This document shows, one piece after another, positions 28,213-36,569 of a stretch of DNA of 64,000 nucleotides (position 1 is the stretch's first letter; each line of letters begins with the position of its first letter). Origin of the DNA: Kangiella koreensis DSM 16069. GTDB lineage: Bacteria; Pseudomonadota; Gammaproteobacteria; Enterobacterales; Kangiellaceae. The stretch is from assembly GCF_000024085.1 (NCBI RefSeq), contig NC_013166.1, positions 2,542,001-2,606,000 on the forward strand, read 5' to 3'. Both the position numbers and the translations under genes were made by a program. The notes below the pieces were generated by a model. That model was given only the letters and a program-made list of their open reading frames with translations. It made no database searches and had not been told where the DNA came from.

Positions 28213-29013
28213 TTAGCCGCTACTGGGCTTTGTTAGCACTGGATTTTTAGGTCCTAAAAAGAATTTATTGGTCTGTTTCTGATATTCCCTGTAAGCATCA
28301 CCTTTACTTCGAATATTTTGCTGTTCGTTAAATGGTATGCCAGTTAACTTCAAAAGAAACAGCAGCATTAACACCGGGTAGATATATAACAGCCATCCTT
28401 GTTCAGCGTGCCAGCCAATTAATGGGTAAGCAAACCAATGGGTCCATTCAAAGAAATAGTTAGGGTGGCGCGAATATCGCCATAAGCCGATATTACAGAC
28501 CTTTCCGTGAGAATCTTTTCTACGTTTGAATTGTCGCAACTGATAGTCAGACAAAGTCACGCCGATAAAAGAAATAACCACTACCGTAATTCCTAATCCA
28601 TCAAACACATCCAGACTATGATTAGCTGAACCAATAATATAGACGGGGTAACTGAAGGCAAATGCTAAAACGGCCTGGAACATAAAGAATATAAACAATT
28701 TTACCTGGGTATATTCAGACCAATGTGTTCGCAGTTGCTGATAACGACCATCTTCATGACCAACCTGATAGCGATCAATTAAATGCCACGCCAAGCGTGC
28801 ATACCAGGCAACCGGAATCAGCAAAACAATATAACGATGGAAATTATTTCCTGTTGCCATCCAGACATAGACCAAGCCAGACACAACAATTAACAATGCC
28901 CAGGTAATATCCACAATATCGGTATTCTTAGTATGCATTTGCCACAACCAGGCAACTGTCTGCCCAATAATACACAAGGTAATGACAATCAGTATAGCCG
29001 CATCTAATTCCAT
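28213..29013 (-). CDS. DUF1295 / steroid 5-alpha-reductase-like membrane protein
   Basis: A 266-residue polytopic membrane protein with about six helices. The C-terminal signature of the 5-alpha-reductase/isoprenylcysteine methyltransferase superfamily is present: LWRYSRHPNYFFEWTHWFAYPL (about 180-200) and YREYQKQTNKFFLGPK. Family members are NADPH-dependent reductases of lipids, and DUF1295 proteins commonly accompany CFA-like genes. It overlaps the upstream DUF2878 gene by 10 bp. Likely a lipid-modifying step; the substrate is inferred only. Confidence 0.85.
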   Translation of the reverse strand: MELDAAILIVITLCIIGQTVAWLWQMHTKNTDIVDITWALLIVVSGLVYVWMATGNNFHRYIVLLIPVAWYARLAWHLIDRYQVGHEDGRYQQLRTHWSEYTQVKLFIFFMFQAVLAFAFSYPVYIIGSANHSLDVFDGLGITVVVISFIGVTLSDYQLRQFKRRKDSHGKVCNIGLWRYSRHPNYFFEWTHWFAYPLIGWHAEQGWLLYIYPVLMLLFLLKLTGIPFNEQQNIRSKGDAYREYQKQTNKFFLGPKNPVLTKPSSG

Positions 29014-29570
29014 GAAGCTTCTCTCTTGCCTATCAGGTTTTCTTTATAGCTTGACGACTCACCAAAAACGGTGATGAGCATAACCATCACAAGAGTCCAT
29101 CCGGCAGCGAGAGCCGCTAATGACCAAACGGGTTGATTCAATGTCACCGCACCAAACTGCTGTGCAGCTAAATAAGACACTGGACCACCTATCGCCCCCA
29201 TTAAAATAGCAATAACTTTATGGTCAAATATCCAGCTCAGGGAATGATTAATGGTTAAGCCAAAAGCCATCCACAACATAATAATCCACACCGGAGCCAT
29301 AAATGAGTATGGCCACTGCATTTCATAACTGATCAAACCGAGTTGAAGCCACAGGCTGTCCAAGACAAGGCCTAGCGTGGCTAATGTGATCATGATGGTG
29401 ACATCGTTGGATTTTCGGTTGATTGGTTGTAATTGCCAAATACTAAAGGCTAAAAAAATAGCAAAACCTAACCAGATATGCTGATAAACCACACCGATGA
29501 CTAGTGCAAACCAGACCGTTTGCAGCAGCACAAAGTTTAAGACCTTGTTTAGCTTTGTAAGGCTAACCAT
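29004..29570 (-). CDS. DUF2878 family membrane protein
   Basis: A 188-residue protein with about five or six hydrophobic segments, a GGPVSYLAAQQFG motif and a WIIMLWMAFGLTINHSLSW segment typical of DUF2878. It overlaps the upstream cfa gene by 22 bp and the downstream DUF1295 gene by 10 bp, so it is firmly within the operon. The function of DUF2878 is unknown; it co-occurs with CFA synthase, DUF1365 and FAD-oxidoreductase genes. Confidence 0.82.
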   Translation of the reverse strand: MVSLTKLNKVLNFVLLQTVWFALVIGVVYQHIWLGFAIFLAFSIWQLQPINRKSNDVTIMITLATLGLVLDSLWLQLGLISYEMQWPYSFMAPVWIIMLWMAFGLTINHSLSWIFDHKVIAILMGAIGGPVSYLAAQQFGAVTLNQPVWSLAALAAGWTLVMVMLITVFGESSSYKENLIGKREASWN

Positions 29571-30865
29571 TGCGGCCTCTTGTTAGCAGGTTTAGCAAAT
29601 AATAAATGCACATCACTAATCGCTTTTTCCATAAAGCCACCCTCGCAGTAGCAGAAATAGAAATCCCACATTTGAATAAATGACTGATTAAAGCCTTGCG
29701 CCTTAACCTCTTCAAGATGACTAAAGAAACGCTTTCGCCATTCGTTCAAGGTTTTAGCATAACTGTCGCCAAAATCTTCCAGATTAATCAATCTCAAGTC
29801 GGATGCTTTTTTTGCGGTATCGACGATAACTGATACGCAAGGGATAAAGCTTCCCGGAAAAATATAGCGCTTAATAAAATCCACCGACTTTAGTGCTTGT
29901 TTATAACGAGAGTCTTCAATGGTGATTGCTTGAATCAGTGCCATACCTTTCGGCTTTAATAAATCACTACATTGCTTAAGGTAAGTATCCAGATATTGAT
30001 GCCCTACCGCTTCAATCATTTCAATTGATACCAGCTTATCGAACTGGCCTTTTAAATTACGATAGTCTTCTTTAAGCAAAGTAATTTTACTTTCCAGTCC
30101 TTCTTCTTTGACTCTTTTCTTGGCGTGTTGGTACTGCTGCTCAGAAATAGTGGTAGTCGTGACATGACAGCCATAATTCTTAGCGGCATAGATCGCGAAA
30201 CCACCCCAACCAGTGCCGATTTCCACTAACTGGTCATTAGCATTAAGGTCCAGTTTTTCACAGATTGTTTTTAGCTTTAGTTCTGAAGCTTTTTCTAAGG
30301 TGTTCGCCTTTTCGGTAAAAATTGCCGAGGAATACATCAGGTGTTTGTCCAGAAACAACTTAAAGAAGTCATTACCAAGATCATAGTGTGCTGAAATATT
30401 TTTGCGGCTACCGTCTAGACTGTTGCGGTTGAACAAATGCCACAGTTTTAGAATGCTGTTTTTTAGCCAAGCAAGGCCACCCTCCATTTCATCCAGGATG
30501 TGCTTATTAATAACCAATATGCGTACCAGCCCGGTCAGGTTATCAGTAGACCACTGTTCTTTCATATACGATTCTGCGGCACCAATGCTGCCATGCATGG
30601 CCACTTGTCGATAAAAATCCAGTTGCTTGATATTCAAGGTGACACATAGATCTGATTGTGGGCTGGCAGACCCACAGAAATACTGTCCAAGAGGGTCATT
30701 AATAATAATCTGGCCGCCCTTTATTCGATTAAGTGTTTTAAGCACCTGACTTCTTATCAGCCGCTCAAAGCCTGAAGCTTTTGTGTTTTCAGGCAGTGCC
30801 AACTCAACAGAATCGCTCTGCTTCTGCTTAGTGGTTATTGCCTGTTTTTCAGTATAATCATTCAC
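29549..30865 (-). CDS. cfa: Cyclopropane-fatty-acyl-phospholipid synthase
   Basis: I place the start at GTG 30865, just after the DUF1365 stop and downstream of AGAGGAA, giving 438 residues; a longer frame would overlap DUF1365 by 65 bp. An N-terminal lipid-binding domain (about 20-120) precedes the methyltransferase core: SAHYDLGNDFFKLFLDKHLMYSSAIF, VEIGTGWGGFAIYAA (SAM site), SIEMIEAVGHQYL and YIFPGSFIPCVS. It adds a methylene group from SAM to cis-unsaturated acyl chains of phospholipids. First and fuller of two CFA paralogues in the operon. Confidence 0.92.
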   Translation of the reverse strand: MNDYTEKQAITTKQKQSDSVELALPENTKASGFERLIRSQVLKTLNRIKGGQIIINDPLGQYFCGSASPQSDLCVTLNIKQLDFYRQVAMHGSIGAAESYMKEQWSTDNLTGLVRILVINKHILDEMEGGLAWLKNSILKLWHLFNRNSLDGSRKNISAHYDLGNDFFKLFLDKHLMYSSAIFTEKANTLEKASELKLKTICEKLDLNANDQLVEIGTGWGGFAIYAAKNYGCHVTTTTISEQQYQHAKKRVKEEGLESKITLLKEDYRNLKGQFDKLVSIEMIEAVGHQYLDTYLKQCSDLLKPKGMALIQAITIEDSRYKQALKSVDFIKRYIFPGSFIPCVSVIVDTAKKASDLRLINLEDFGDSYAKTLNEWRKRFFSHLEEVKAQGFNQSFIQMWDFYFCYCEGGFMEKAISDVHLLFAKPANKRPQWLALQS

Positions 30866-30878
30866 GACCTGTGTTCCT

Positions 30879-31703
30879 CTACCTGTTATCCGATTTTGGC
30901 TTACCCTTGTGTGACTCTCTGTCTTGTTGAGGGTGGGGCACAAAAGGAATCTTTTTTAACCATAATTTCAATGCTTGCCAGTAAATGGCCGCAACCATCT
31001 TTAATGGCTGAAGCGGTCTTTTTAAAACAAGGCTACGCATACTGCTTTGGGTTAATGGTATGAAATCAGCTGTGAAGGTGGCGTCAAAGAACTTAGCATT
31101 GGTTTTTTTCTGATTAACGACCATATGGATTCTTAGCTCATCATCCTCAACTTTAAATAGCCATTGGTAATGCATATCCATGGCAATAAAGGGAGATATA
31201 TGGAACGCCTTATCAAACTCAAACTTATACAAGTTGTCAGCCTGCTTGCCTTCTTCACAAACATGAATGTAGGCATGACGCTCTCCCCATGGGGTATTGG
31301 TGATCTCAGAAACGATATACTGTAATTCACCATCAGCGACACAAAAGTAGAAGCATACCGAATTGAAGTTAAAGCCCAGATACCTAAGGTGGGACAATAA
31401 AAATATCTGCCCTGTAAAAGTTTCCCCCGTCCTTTGACGAATAGTTTCAACAATAGCTTCTTTATTTGAAGTTTTGTTTTGAGTTTCAGATGATAAGGGA
31501 TTTTGGTGGAAATCTTTATGACGAAATGAAATCAGGTTCCACGTCTCCAAGGACCATAGTTTACTTTGATTAAATGTTTCGGGCAGCTTGTCTAAGTCCA
31601 GCAGGCTCCAATACATGTCATAGGTAAACTCATGTGGCTTAGGTCGATAGCGACGATGTCGTATAGAACCGACAAAAAATCCTTGTTTAAGCATAACCTG
31701 CAT
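30879..31703 (-). CDS. DUF1365 family protein
   Basis: A 274-residue protein. DUF1365 hallmarks: GSIRHRRYRPKPHEFTYDMYWSLLDLD at the N-terminus, LRYLGFNFNSVCFYFC and EITNTPWGERHAYI in the middle. The family occurs almost only beside FAD-oxidoreductase and CFA-like genes; its biochemical role is not established. Overlaps the FAD-oxidoreductase gene by 17 bp. Confidence 0.9.
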   Translation of the reverse strand: MQVMLKQGFFVGSIRHRRYRPKPHEFTYDMYWSLLDLDKLPETFNQSKLWSLETWNLISFRHKDFHQNPLSSETQNKTSNKEAIVETIRQRTGETFTGQIFLLSHLRYLGFNFNSVCFYFCVADGELQYIVSEITNTPWGERHAYIHVCEEGKQADNLYKFEFDKAFHISPFIAMDMHYQWLFKVEDDELRIHMVVNQKKTNAKFFDATFTADFIPLTQSSMRSLVLKRPLQPLKMVAAIYWQALKLWLKKIPFVPHPQQDRESHKGKPKSDNR

Positions 31704-32949
31704 CCTTCAGAAGTTGTTCTGCAGCCTCCAATCCGCTTCGTGCACCATCTTCATGGAAGCCCCATCCCCAATAAGCGCCGCTGAAATAACTCCGGTTGAG
31801 TCCTTGAATTAATCCCTTATTTTGCTGCGCATTAATGGTTGCCTGTGTATAAACAGGATGATAATAAACCAACTGCTTCCAGACTAACTCAGGGTTAACC
31901 CGCTCTCCCATATTTAAGCTGACAATAACGGGCGTATTGGTTTCTAGTGATTGCAATAAGTTCATGCAATAACTCACTGTACACTGTTTGCTAGTTTTTT
32001 CATCAATCATCACATTCCAGCTAGCCCAGGCACGACGTTTACTAGGCAGTAAATTAGTGTCAGAGTGCAGGGTAATATGATTTTCCTGATATTTAATCGA
32101 TCCCAGAATGTCTGTTTCTTCGTTGCTCGGACCTTCAATCATGTTCAGCGCCTGATCACTATGGCAGGCAAAAATCACATAATCAAACTCTTGTTTACCC
32201 TCAGCAGTATGTAGCCATACTTTCTCATGATTTCTGATCACTTTATGAATAGGACAGTCCAGCTTTACCTGAAAGCCAGCGTTCTTTGCTACCGCATTAA
32301 TATAGGTCTTAGAGCCGCCTTCTATGGTTTTCCAGACCGGACGATTAAAGGCTTGCATCATTTGATGATTATTCATAAATGACACCAGATACCGTGCAGG
32401 GAATTCTAAAATAAGCTCACTATCACCAGACCATAGTGCGCAAGCCATTGGCAAAATATGTTCATCAATAAATTGCTGGCTATAGTCATTTCGCTTGAGA
32501 TAATCCCCTAGAGTCTCGTTACTATTGCCTTTAAGTAACTCACCCGCTTCGCGGTAAAAGCGAAATATATCGCGCATCATTCTATAAAATTTGGGGCTGA
32601 TGATATTCCTTCTCTGACTAAACAATCCATTCAAGGTACCGGCGTTATACTCAAGCCCAGTTAACCTATTCGAAACAGCAAAGCTCATATCACTATCTTT
32701 ATACGGCACTTGGTATTTTTGTAACAGCCCATAAAAAGTCGGATAGTTTTCCGGATTAAACACAATGAATCCAGTATCAACAGCAATCGTTTTTTGCCCA
32801 CCTTTTCCGTCATCGACCTCAATCTGATGTGTGTCAGCATGGCCACCTAGTCTTGTTGCAGCCTCAAATAAAGTGACCTCCATATCTGATGCCAGTCTTT
32901 CGGCTGCTACCAGACCTGAAATTCCACCGCCAATTACCGCAACTCTCAT
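31687..32949 (-). CDS. FAD-dependent oxidoreductase (amine-oxidase family)
   Basis: A 420-residue flavoprotein with an N-terminal dinucleotide-binding motif MRVAVIGGGISGLVAAERLA and the second FAD motif region VDTGFIVFNPENYPTFYGLL. The C-terminal GAYWGWGFHEDGARSGLEAAEQLL is typical of the NAD(P)/FAD oxidoreductases paired with DUF1365 and CFA-like enzymes. In Rhodobacter such clusters act on phospholipid fatty acids under singlet-oxygen stress. Start overlaps the desaturase stop by 4 bp. Confidence 0.9.
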   Translation of the reverse strand: MRVAVIGGGISGLVAAERLASDMEVTLFEAATRLGGHADTHQIEVDDGKGGQKTIAVDTGFIVFNPENYPTFYGLLQKYQVPYKDSDMSFAVSNRLTGLEYNAGTLNGLFSQRRNIISPKFYRMMRDIFRFYREAGELLKGNSNETLGDYLKRNDYSQQFIDEHILPMACALWSGDSELILEFPARYLVSFMNNHQMMQAFNRPVWKTIEGGSKTYINAVAKNAGFQVKLDCPIHKVIRNHEKVWLHTAEGKQEFDYVIFACHSDQALNMIEGPSNEETDILGSIKYQENHITLHSDTNLLPSKRRAWASWNVMIDEKTSKQCTVSYCMNLLQSLETNTPVIVSLNMGERVNPELVWKQLVYYHPVYTQATINAQQNKGLIQGLNRSYFSGAYWGWGFHEDGARSGLEAAEQLLKDAGYA

Positions 32950-33857
32950 GATTTTGCCTTCGCTTTAATTAATTGTTTGTCGGGATACTTCAGATCCCAG
33001 ACCAAGCCAACTTTTTCCATACCTTTAAGCACATAGTAACTTAAATCAATTTCCCACCAATAAAATCCCTGCTTAACCGAGCCTGGGCTGAAATGATGGT
33101 TGTTATGCCACCCTTCACCTAGCGTAAATAATGCCAATAAAAAGTTATTACGGCTGTCATCATTGGTTTCAAAACGCTTAGTGCCCCAGCGATGTGCTAA
33201 AGAGTTTATGCAGTAAGTAACATGCGATAATAGAATGGTTGAAATGAAGAAGCCCCAGATTAGAATCTGCCAACGATCGGCTCCCAATGAAGGATGAAAC
33301 TTTTCTAGATAGATACCCAGGCCAAAAATAAGGCTGGCAAAAATTATCGGTGGAAAGATATCAAATCGATCCAGCCACCTTAACTCTGGGTATCGAGCTA
33401 AATCTTTAACTCGTTGCTCTTGGGTAGGAAAATTCTTTTTGTTCAGAAACCACAGCATATGACTTTTTAAGAAACCGTGTCTTGGCGAGTGGGTGTCTTC
33501 AGCAGTATCTGCGTGAATATGGTGATGCCGATGATGCGCGGCCCACCACAATGGACCTCGTTGAGTAGCTGAGGCACCTAGAAATCCAAATAGAGCTTGT
33601 ACCCAGCGGTACGTCTTAAAGCTTTTGTGGGAAAAGTAACGGTGATAAAAAGCGGTGATGGCGAACATGCGTATCATGTAGGCTGCGATACAGACTATTA
33701 TAGCTGCCCAGGACACGCCTGTGACAAAGGCAAACAAGCATACTAGATGCAATCCGATATAGGGTATAACTCTTGGCCAATCGATGCCTTCCAGTTGTTC
33801 TGGCTGACCTGTTTGGGTATTGATTTGACTGTTATCAAACCATTGTTTCATTTTCAT
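32946..33857 (-). CDS. Membrane fatty-acid (acyl) desaturase
   Basis: A di-iron membrane desaturase of 303 residues from ATG 33857; a TTG at 33875 with AAGG upstream would add six residues. The three histidine boxes are present: HRYFSHKSF, HRHHHIHADTAEDTHSP and EGWHNNHHFSPG. Four transmembrane helices are interspersed. It introduces a cis double bond (probably delta-9) into acyl chains, making the substrate for the CFA enzymes encoded downstream. First gene of the minus-strand operon, behind the 11-bp repeat boxes at 33901-33918. Confidence 0.92.
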   Translation of the reverse strand: MKMKQWFDNSQINTQTGQPEQLEGIDWPRVIPYIGLHLVCLFAFVTGVSWAAIIVCIAAYMIRMFAITAFYHRYFSHKSFKTYRWVQALFGFLGASATQRGPLWWAAHHRHHHIHADTAEDTHSPRHGFLKSHMLWFLNKKNFPTQEQRVKDLARYPELRWLDRFDIFPPIIFASLIFGLGIYLEKFHPSLGADRWQILIWGFFISTILLSHVTYCINSLAHRWGTKRFETNDDSRNNFLLALFTLGEGWHNNHHFSPGSVKQGFYWWEIDLSYYVLKGMEKVGLVWDLKYPDKQLIKAKAKS

Positions 33858-33883
33858 ATTGAAGCTGCCTGGCAATTTGCCTT

Positions 33884-33918
33884 ATCCTAGGTCTATCCTT
33901 GTGAAATCCATGTGAATC
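33884..33918 (-). promoter_or_regulatory. Promoter box pair 1 (desaturase operon): 11-bp direct repeat
   Basis: Minus-strand boxes GATTCAC (33918-33912) and ATTTCAC (33907-33901) are spaced exactly 11 bp. An 11-bp gap then leads to a possible -10, TAGGAT (33889-33884). There is no good -35 apart from the boxes, as in OmpR/PhoB-class activated promoters. The same design occurs three more times (33942, 37541, 37568). Confidence 0.6.
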
Positions 33919-33941
33919 ACCCTTATTTAATCACCCTCTTT

Positions 33942-33974
33942 TCTTCACAAAATCTTTACGAGCTGTACTATAAA
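33942..33974 (+). promoter_or_regulatory. Promoter box pair 2 (SnoaL-like lipoprotein gene): 11-bp direct repeat
   Basis: Plus-strand boxes TCTTCAC (33942-33948) and TCTTTAC (33953-33959) are spaced 11 bp, and a 9-bp gap separates them from TATAAA (33969-33974), a 5-of-6 match to a -10. It faces the gene at 34007 and is divergent from box pair 1. Confidence 0.6.
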
Positions 33975-34006
33975 GTAGCAACATGGTTTCACTTTATCAG
34001 TGCTAT

Positions 34007-34570
34007 ATGAAAGTTTCCCGTTATTTATTGTACTTTGCTATCGCCTTATTTTTTTCTGGCTGTAGCCATTCGAGGAGCGAGATGAATAATCAGCGCGTAG
34101 AAGATTTTTTACAGGTTGCCAGCAAGATGCCGCCAACCGAAACCGTTGAATCGCCGGACAAGGCTTTTTTAACCCTTTTTGGTGATTTTAAAGCAGGCAC
34201 CAAAGAAGACATCATTCGTCAACTTTACGCCGAAACATTCTACTTTAATGATACCTTTAAGACTTTCGGCCATATCGATGAGCTATTAAAGTATATGCCT
34301 GAAACTGCAGATGCCACAGAACTTACTACTGTGGAGATCATTGACGTAGCCAAATCAGATACAGACTATTATCTGCGTTGGGTAATGCATATGAAATTCT
34401 CGGCCGCTGGCAAAAAAATCGATTCTAAATCGATTGGCATGACCCAGCTTCGTTTTAACGAAGAGGGTAAAATCATTCTTCATCAGGACTACTGGGATGG
34501 CGCTGAAGGTTTTTACTCACGGTTACCAATAGTCGGATTCTTTGTTAATTATGTCCAAAATCGCCTGTAA
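34007..34570 (+). CDS. SnoaL/NTF2-like lipoprotein
   Basis: From ATG 34007 (187 residues) the N-terminus is a lipoprotein signal, KVSRYLLYFAIALFFSGC; an earlier ATG at 33983 would add eight residues. The mature domain is an NTF2/SnoaL-like cone fold (LYAETFYFNDTFKTFGHIDELLKYM, WVMHMKFSAAGKKIDSKSIGMTQLRFNEEGKIILHQDYWDG-type pattern). Genes of this type regularly accompany the CFA, DUF1365 and photolyase cluster. Function unknown, probably periplasmic lipid-linked. Overlaps the next gene. Confidence 0.78.
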   Translation: MKVSRYLLYFAIALFFSGCSHSRSEMNNQRVEDFLQVASKMPPTETVESPDKAFLTLFGDFKAGTKEDIIRQLYAETFYFNDTFKTFGHIDELLKYMPETADATELTTVEIIDVAKSDTDYYLRWVMHMKFSAAGKKIDSKSIGMTQLRFNEEGKIILHQDYWDGAEGFYSRLPIVGFFVNYVQNRL

Positions 34571-35147
34571 GCGCCTAATACTAACGCCACTCCTGATCAC
34601 CCTGGGGTGGCTAATGGTTGGCATTTCGCTGTTAATTGCATCCCCCTTAGCTCGCGCTAAACTTGAGCCAAGCGTTCGCTATCAACAGACCGACTACCAG
34701 CTGTGTGCACAACAAAGAGTCACCAAGGCCCTTTTCTTTGACGTGGTTGATGTGGGTGTTTACTACCCCAATTGTCAGCAAGCAGAGAATGTATTTGATT
34801 CCCAGCCCAAACTTTTGCGCTTTTCCTATTTACGTGAGGTTGAAGGCATTCAATTCAATGAAGGTGCGGATGACTTCCTGGAAGATAATCTTACCGACGT
34901 CGAGAAAGAAACTTGCCTGGCTGCATTTAAAGACTTCAATACCATTTATAAAGATGTCGCTGACGGTGATTATTATGATCTGTTTGTGACACCAGACCAA
35001 GGTTTAAACCTGCGACTAAATCAGTCTCAATTAGCCGAACTCAATCAGGCCAAATGCGCAACACCTTACCTCAACATATGGTTTGGTCCGGAGTCTATGG
35101 ATGATGACTTTAGCGAGCTGCAAGATAAACTCAAATCCCTTAACTAA
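34551..35147 (+). CDS. Chalcone-isomerase-like periplasmic protein
   Basis: A 198-residue protein from ATG 34551 (overlapping the previous stop by 20 bp) with an N-terminal signal or anchor segment (TPLLITLGWLMVGISLLIASPLARA). The rest resembles the chalcone-isomerase-like fold: VTKALFFDVVDVGVYYPNC, LLRFSYLREVEGIQF and LNIWFGPESMDDDFSELQDKL near the end. Bacterial members are non-catalytic or fatty-acid binding. Its place beside lipid-modifying genes suits fatty-acid handling, but that is inference. Confidence 0.75.
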   Translation: MSKIACKRLILTPLLITLGWLMVGISLLIASPLARAKLEPSVRYQQTDYQLCAQQRVTKALFFDVVDVGVYYPNCQQAENVFDSQPKLLRFSYLREVEGIQFNEGADDFLEDNLTDVEKETCLAAFKDFNTIYKDVADGDYYDLFVTPDQGLNLRLNQSQLAELNQAKCATPYLNIWFGPESMDDDFSELQDKLKSLN

Positions 35148-35165
35148 GTTTAAATTAAGAAATTT

Positions 35166-36545
35166 CTAACTTAACAATGCCAGCGCAGCTTTCCTTGCTT
35201 CTTTGTAATCAATGATTGGCTCTGGATAGCCCAGTTCTTTACGTTGCTGGCTGGTCGGAAAGTGGATGTCTTTATTATTTAAGCTTGCTAATTCAGGCAC
35301 TAACTTTCTAATAAATTTCCCTTGAGGATCAAAACGTTGCGACTGAGTAATCGGGCTCATAATTCTGAAATAAGGAGCACCATCGGCGCCTGTGGATGAA
35401 CACCATTGCCAGCCGCCATTATTTGAAGCAAAGTCACCATCAATCAAATGACGCATGAAAAAAGCCTCCCCTTCACGCCAGTCAATTAAACATAACTTGT
35501 TTAAAAACATGGCCACATTCATACGCAAACGGTTGTGCATCCACCCTGTTTGTATGAGCTGGCGCATGGCTGCATCAATCAGTGGAAACCCTGTTTCAGC
35601 CTGGCACCACTTTTCAAATAACTCATGCTGACCATTCCAAACTTCTTTGGCATCTTTCTTAAAAGGCAGGTGATAACTAATTTGTGGATTATCTATGATG
35701 ATCTGACGATAAAACTCACGCCAGATAATTTCTGATAACCAGGTATCTAGATAGAAAGCTTCCTGATCACCTTCATACCACTCCAGCAACGATTCTATAC
35801 ATTGCTTTGCTGAAATAGCACCAACAGTCAAATAGGGCGACAACATGCTGGTTCCTTTGACTGCTGGAATATCTCTGTGCTCTTTATAATAACCAGCTTT
35901 CGGCAAGAACTCCTTTAGCCTATCCTGTGCTGCCAGTTCACCCGCAGGCCACAAATCCTTTCGATAATCATGGCCGAAGTCATAATCATGCTGCTTCTCA
36001 ATCTTAAAGTCCTGTTTACTCGGTATCGGGAGAGGCGATATTCCTTGCGTCTTATGAAATTCAATCCACGATTTTTTATAGGGGGTAAATACTTTGTAAG
36101 GCTCACCCTTACCCGTACTTACGCTATTGGGGGGAATAATGACATCACCATCAAAACGCTTTACTTCTTTTCCTTTGCCTAGCAACACTTTTTCCAATTC
36201 ATCATCGCGATTTCTTTCATTGAATGGGTATTCATTATTAAAGTAAACTCCATCAGTATTATATTGCTCGACTAATTGCACTATTTTTTCTACCGACTGC
36301 TGATAGTCTTTCACCTTGAAGCTGTGCAAAGGTATATTCAGTTTGTTCAGCTTTTTGCGCAACTCATTTACGCTGTCATAGATAAAGCCAATTTTGCAGG
36401 GAGCGTCGTCATGTGCCTCTCGTTGCTCAACGGGTTCAAGATAAATGCCAATAACTGCACCCTGTTCGGCAGCATAAAAAAGAGCAGGGTTATCGCCTAC
36501 TCTTAAATCATTTCTAAACCAGACTAAGTTAATATTCTTCCTCAT
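35166..36545 (-). CDS. phr: Deoxyribodipyrimidine photolyase
   Basis: A 459-residue class I photolyase/cryptochrome. N-terminal antenna (alpha/beta) domain: NLVWFRNDLRVGDNPALF. FAD domain: MLSPYLTVGAISAKQC, WREFYRQIIIDNP, GFPLIDAAMRQLIQTGWMHNRLRMNVAMFLNK and GGWQWCSSTGADGAPYFRIMSP, ending SQRFDPQGKFIRKLVPELA. It repairs cyclobutane pyrimidine dimers using light. Co-transcribed with the DUF523/DUF1722 gene upstream (24-bp gap), a pairing common in light- or singlet-oxygen-induced clusters. Confidence 0.96.
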   Translation of the reverse strand: MRKNINLVWFRNDLRVGDNPALFYAAEQGAVIGIYLEPVEQREAHDDAPCKIGFIYDSVNELRKKLNKLNIPLHSFKVKDYQQSVEKIVQLVEQYNTDGVYFNNEYPFNERNRDDELEKVLLGKGKEVKRFDGDVIIPPNSVSTGKGEPYKVFTPYKKSWIEFHKTQGISPLPIPSKQDFKIEKQHDYDFGHDYRKDLWPAGELAAQDRLKEFLPKAGYYKEHRDIPAVKGTSMLSPYLTVGAISAKQCIESLLEWYEGDQEAFYLDTWLSEIIWREFYRQIIIDNPQISYHLPFKKDAKEVWNGQHELFEKWCQAETGFPLIDAAMRQLIQTGWMHNRLRMNVAMFLNKLCLIDWREGEAFFMRHLIDGDFASNNGGWQWCSSTGADGAPYFRIMSPITQSQRFDPQGKFIRKLVPELASLNNKDIHFPTSQQRKELGYPEPIIDYKEARKAALALLS

Positions 36546-36569
36546 AGAACCCTACTCATAAAACGGTAC

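Noticed and set aside
33876..33982. An ECF sigma/ChrR promoter (TGATC-type -35) for the lipid operon
   Set aside because: No TGATC with a matching -10 was found at the right spacing, and no rpoE-chrR pair is in view; the 11-bp box pairs explain the region better.
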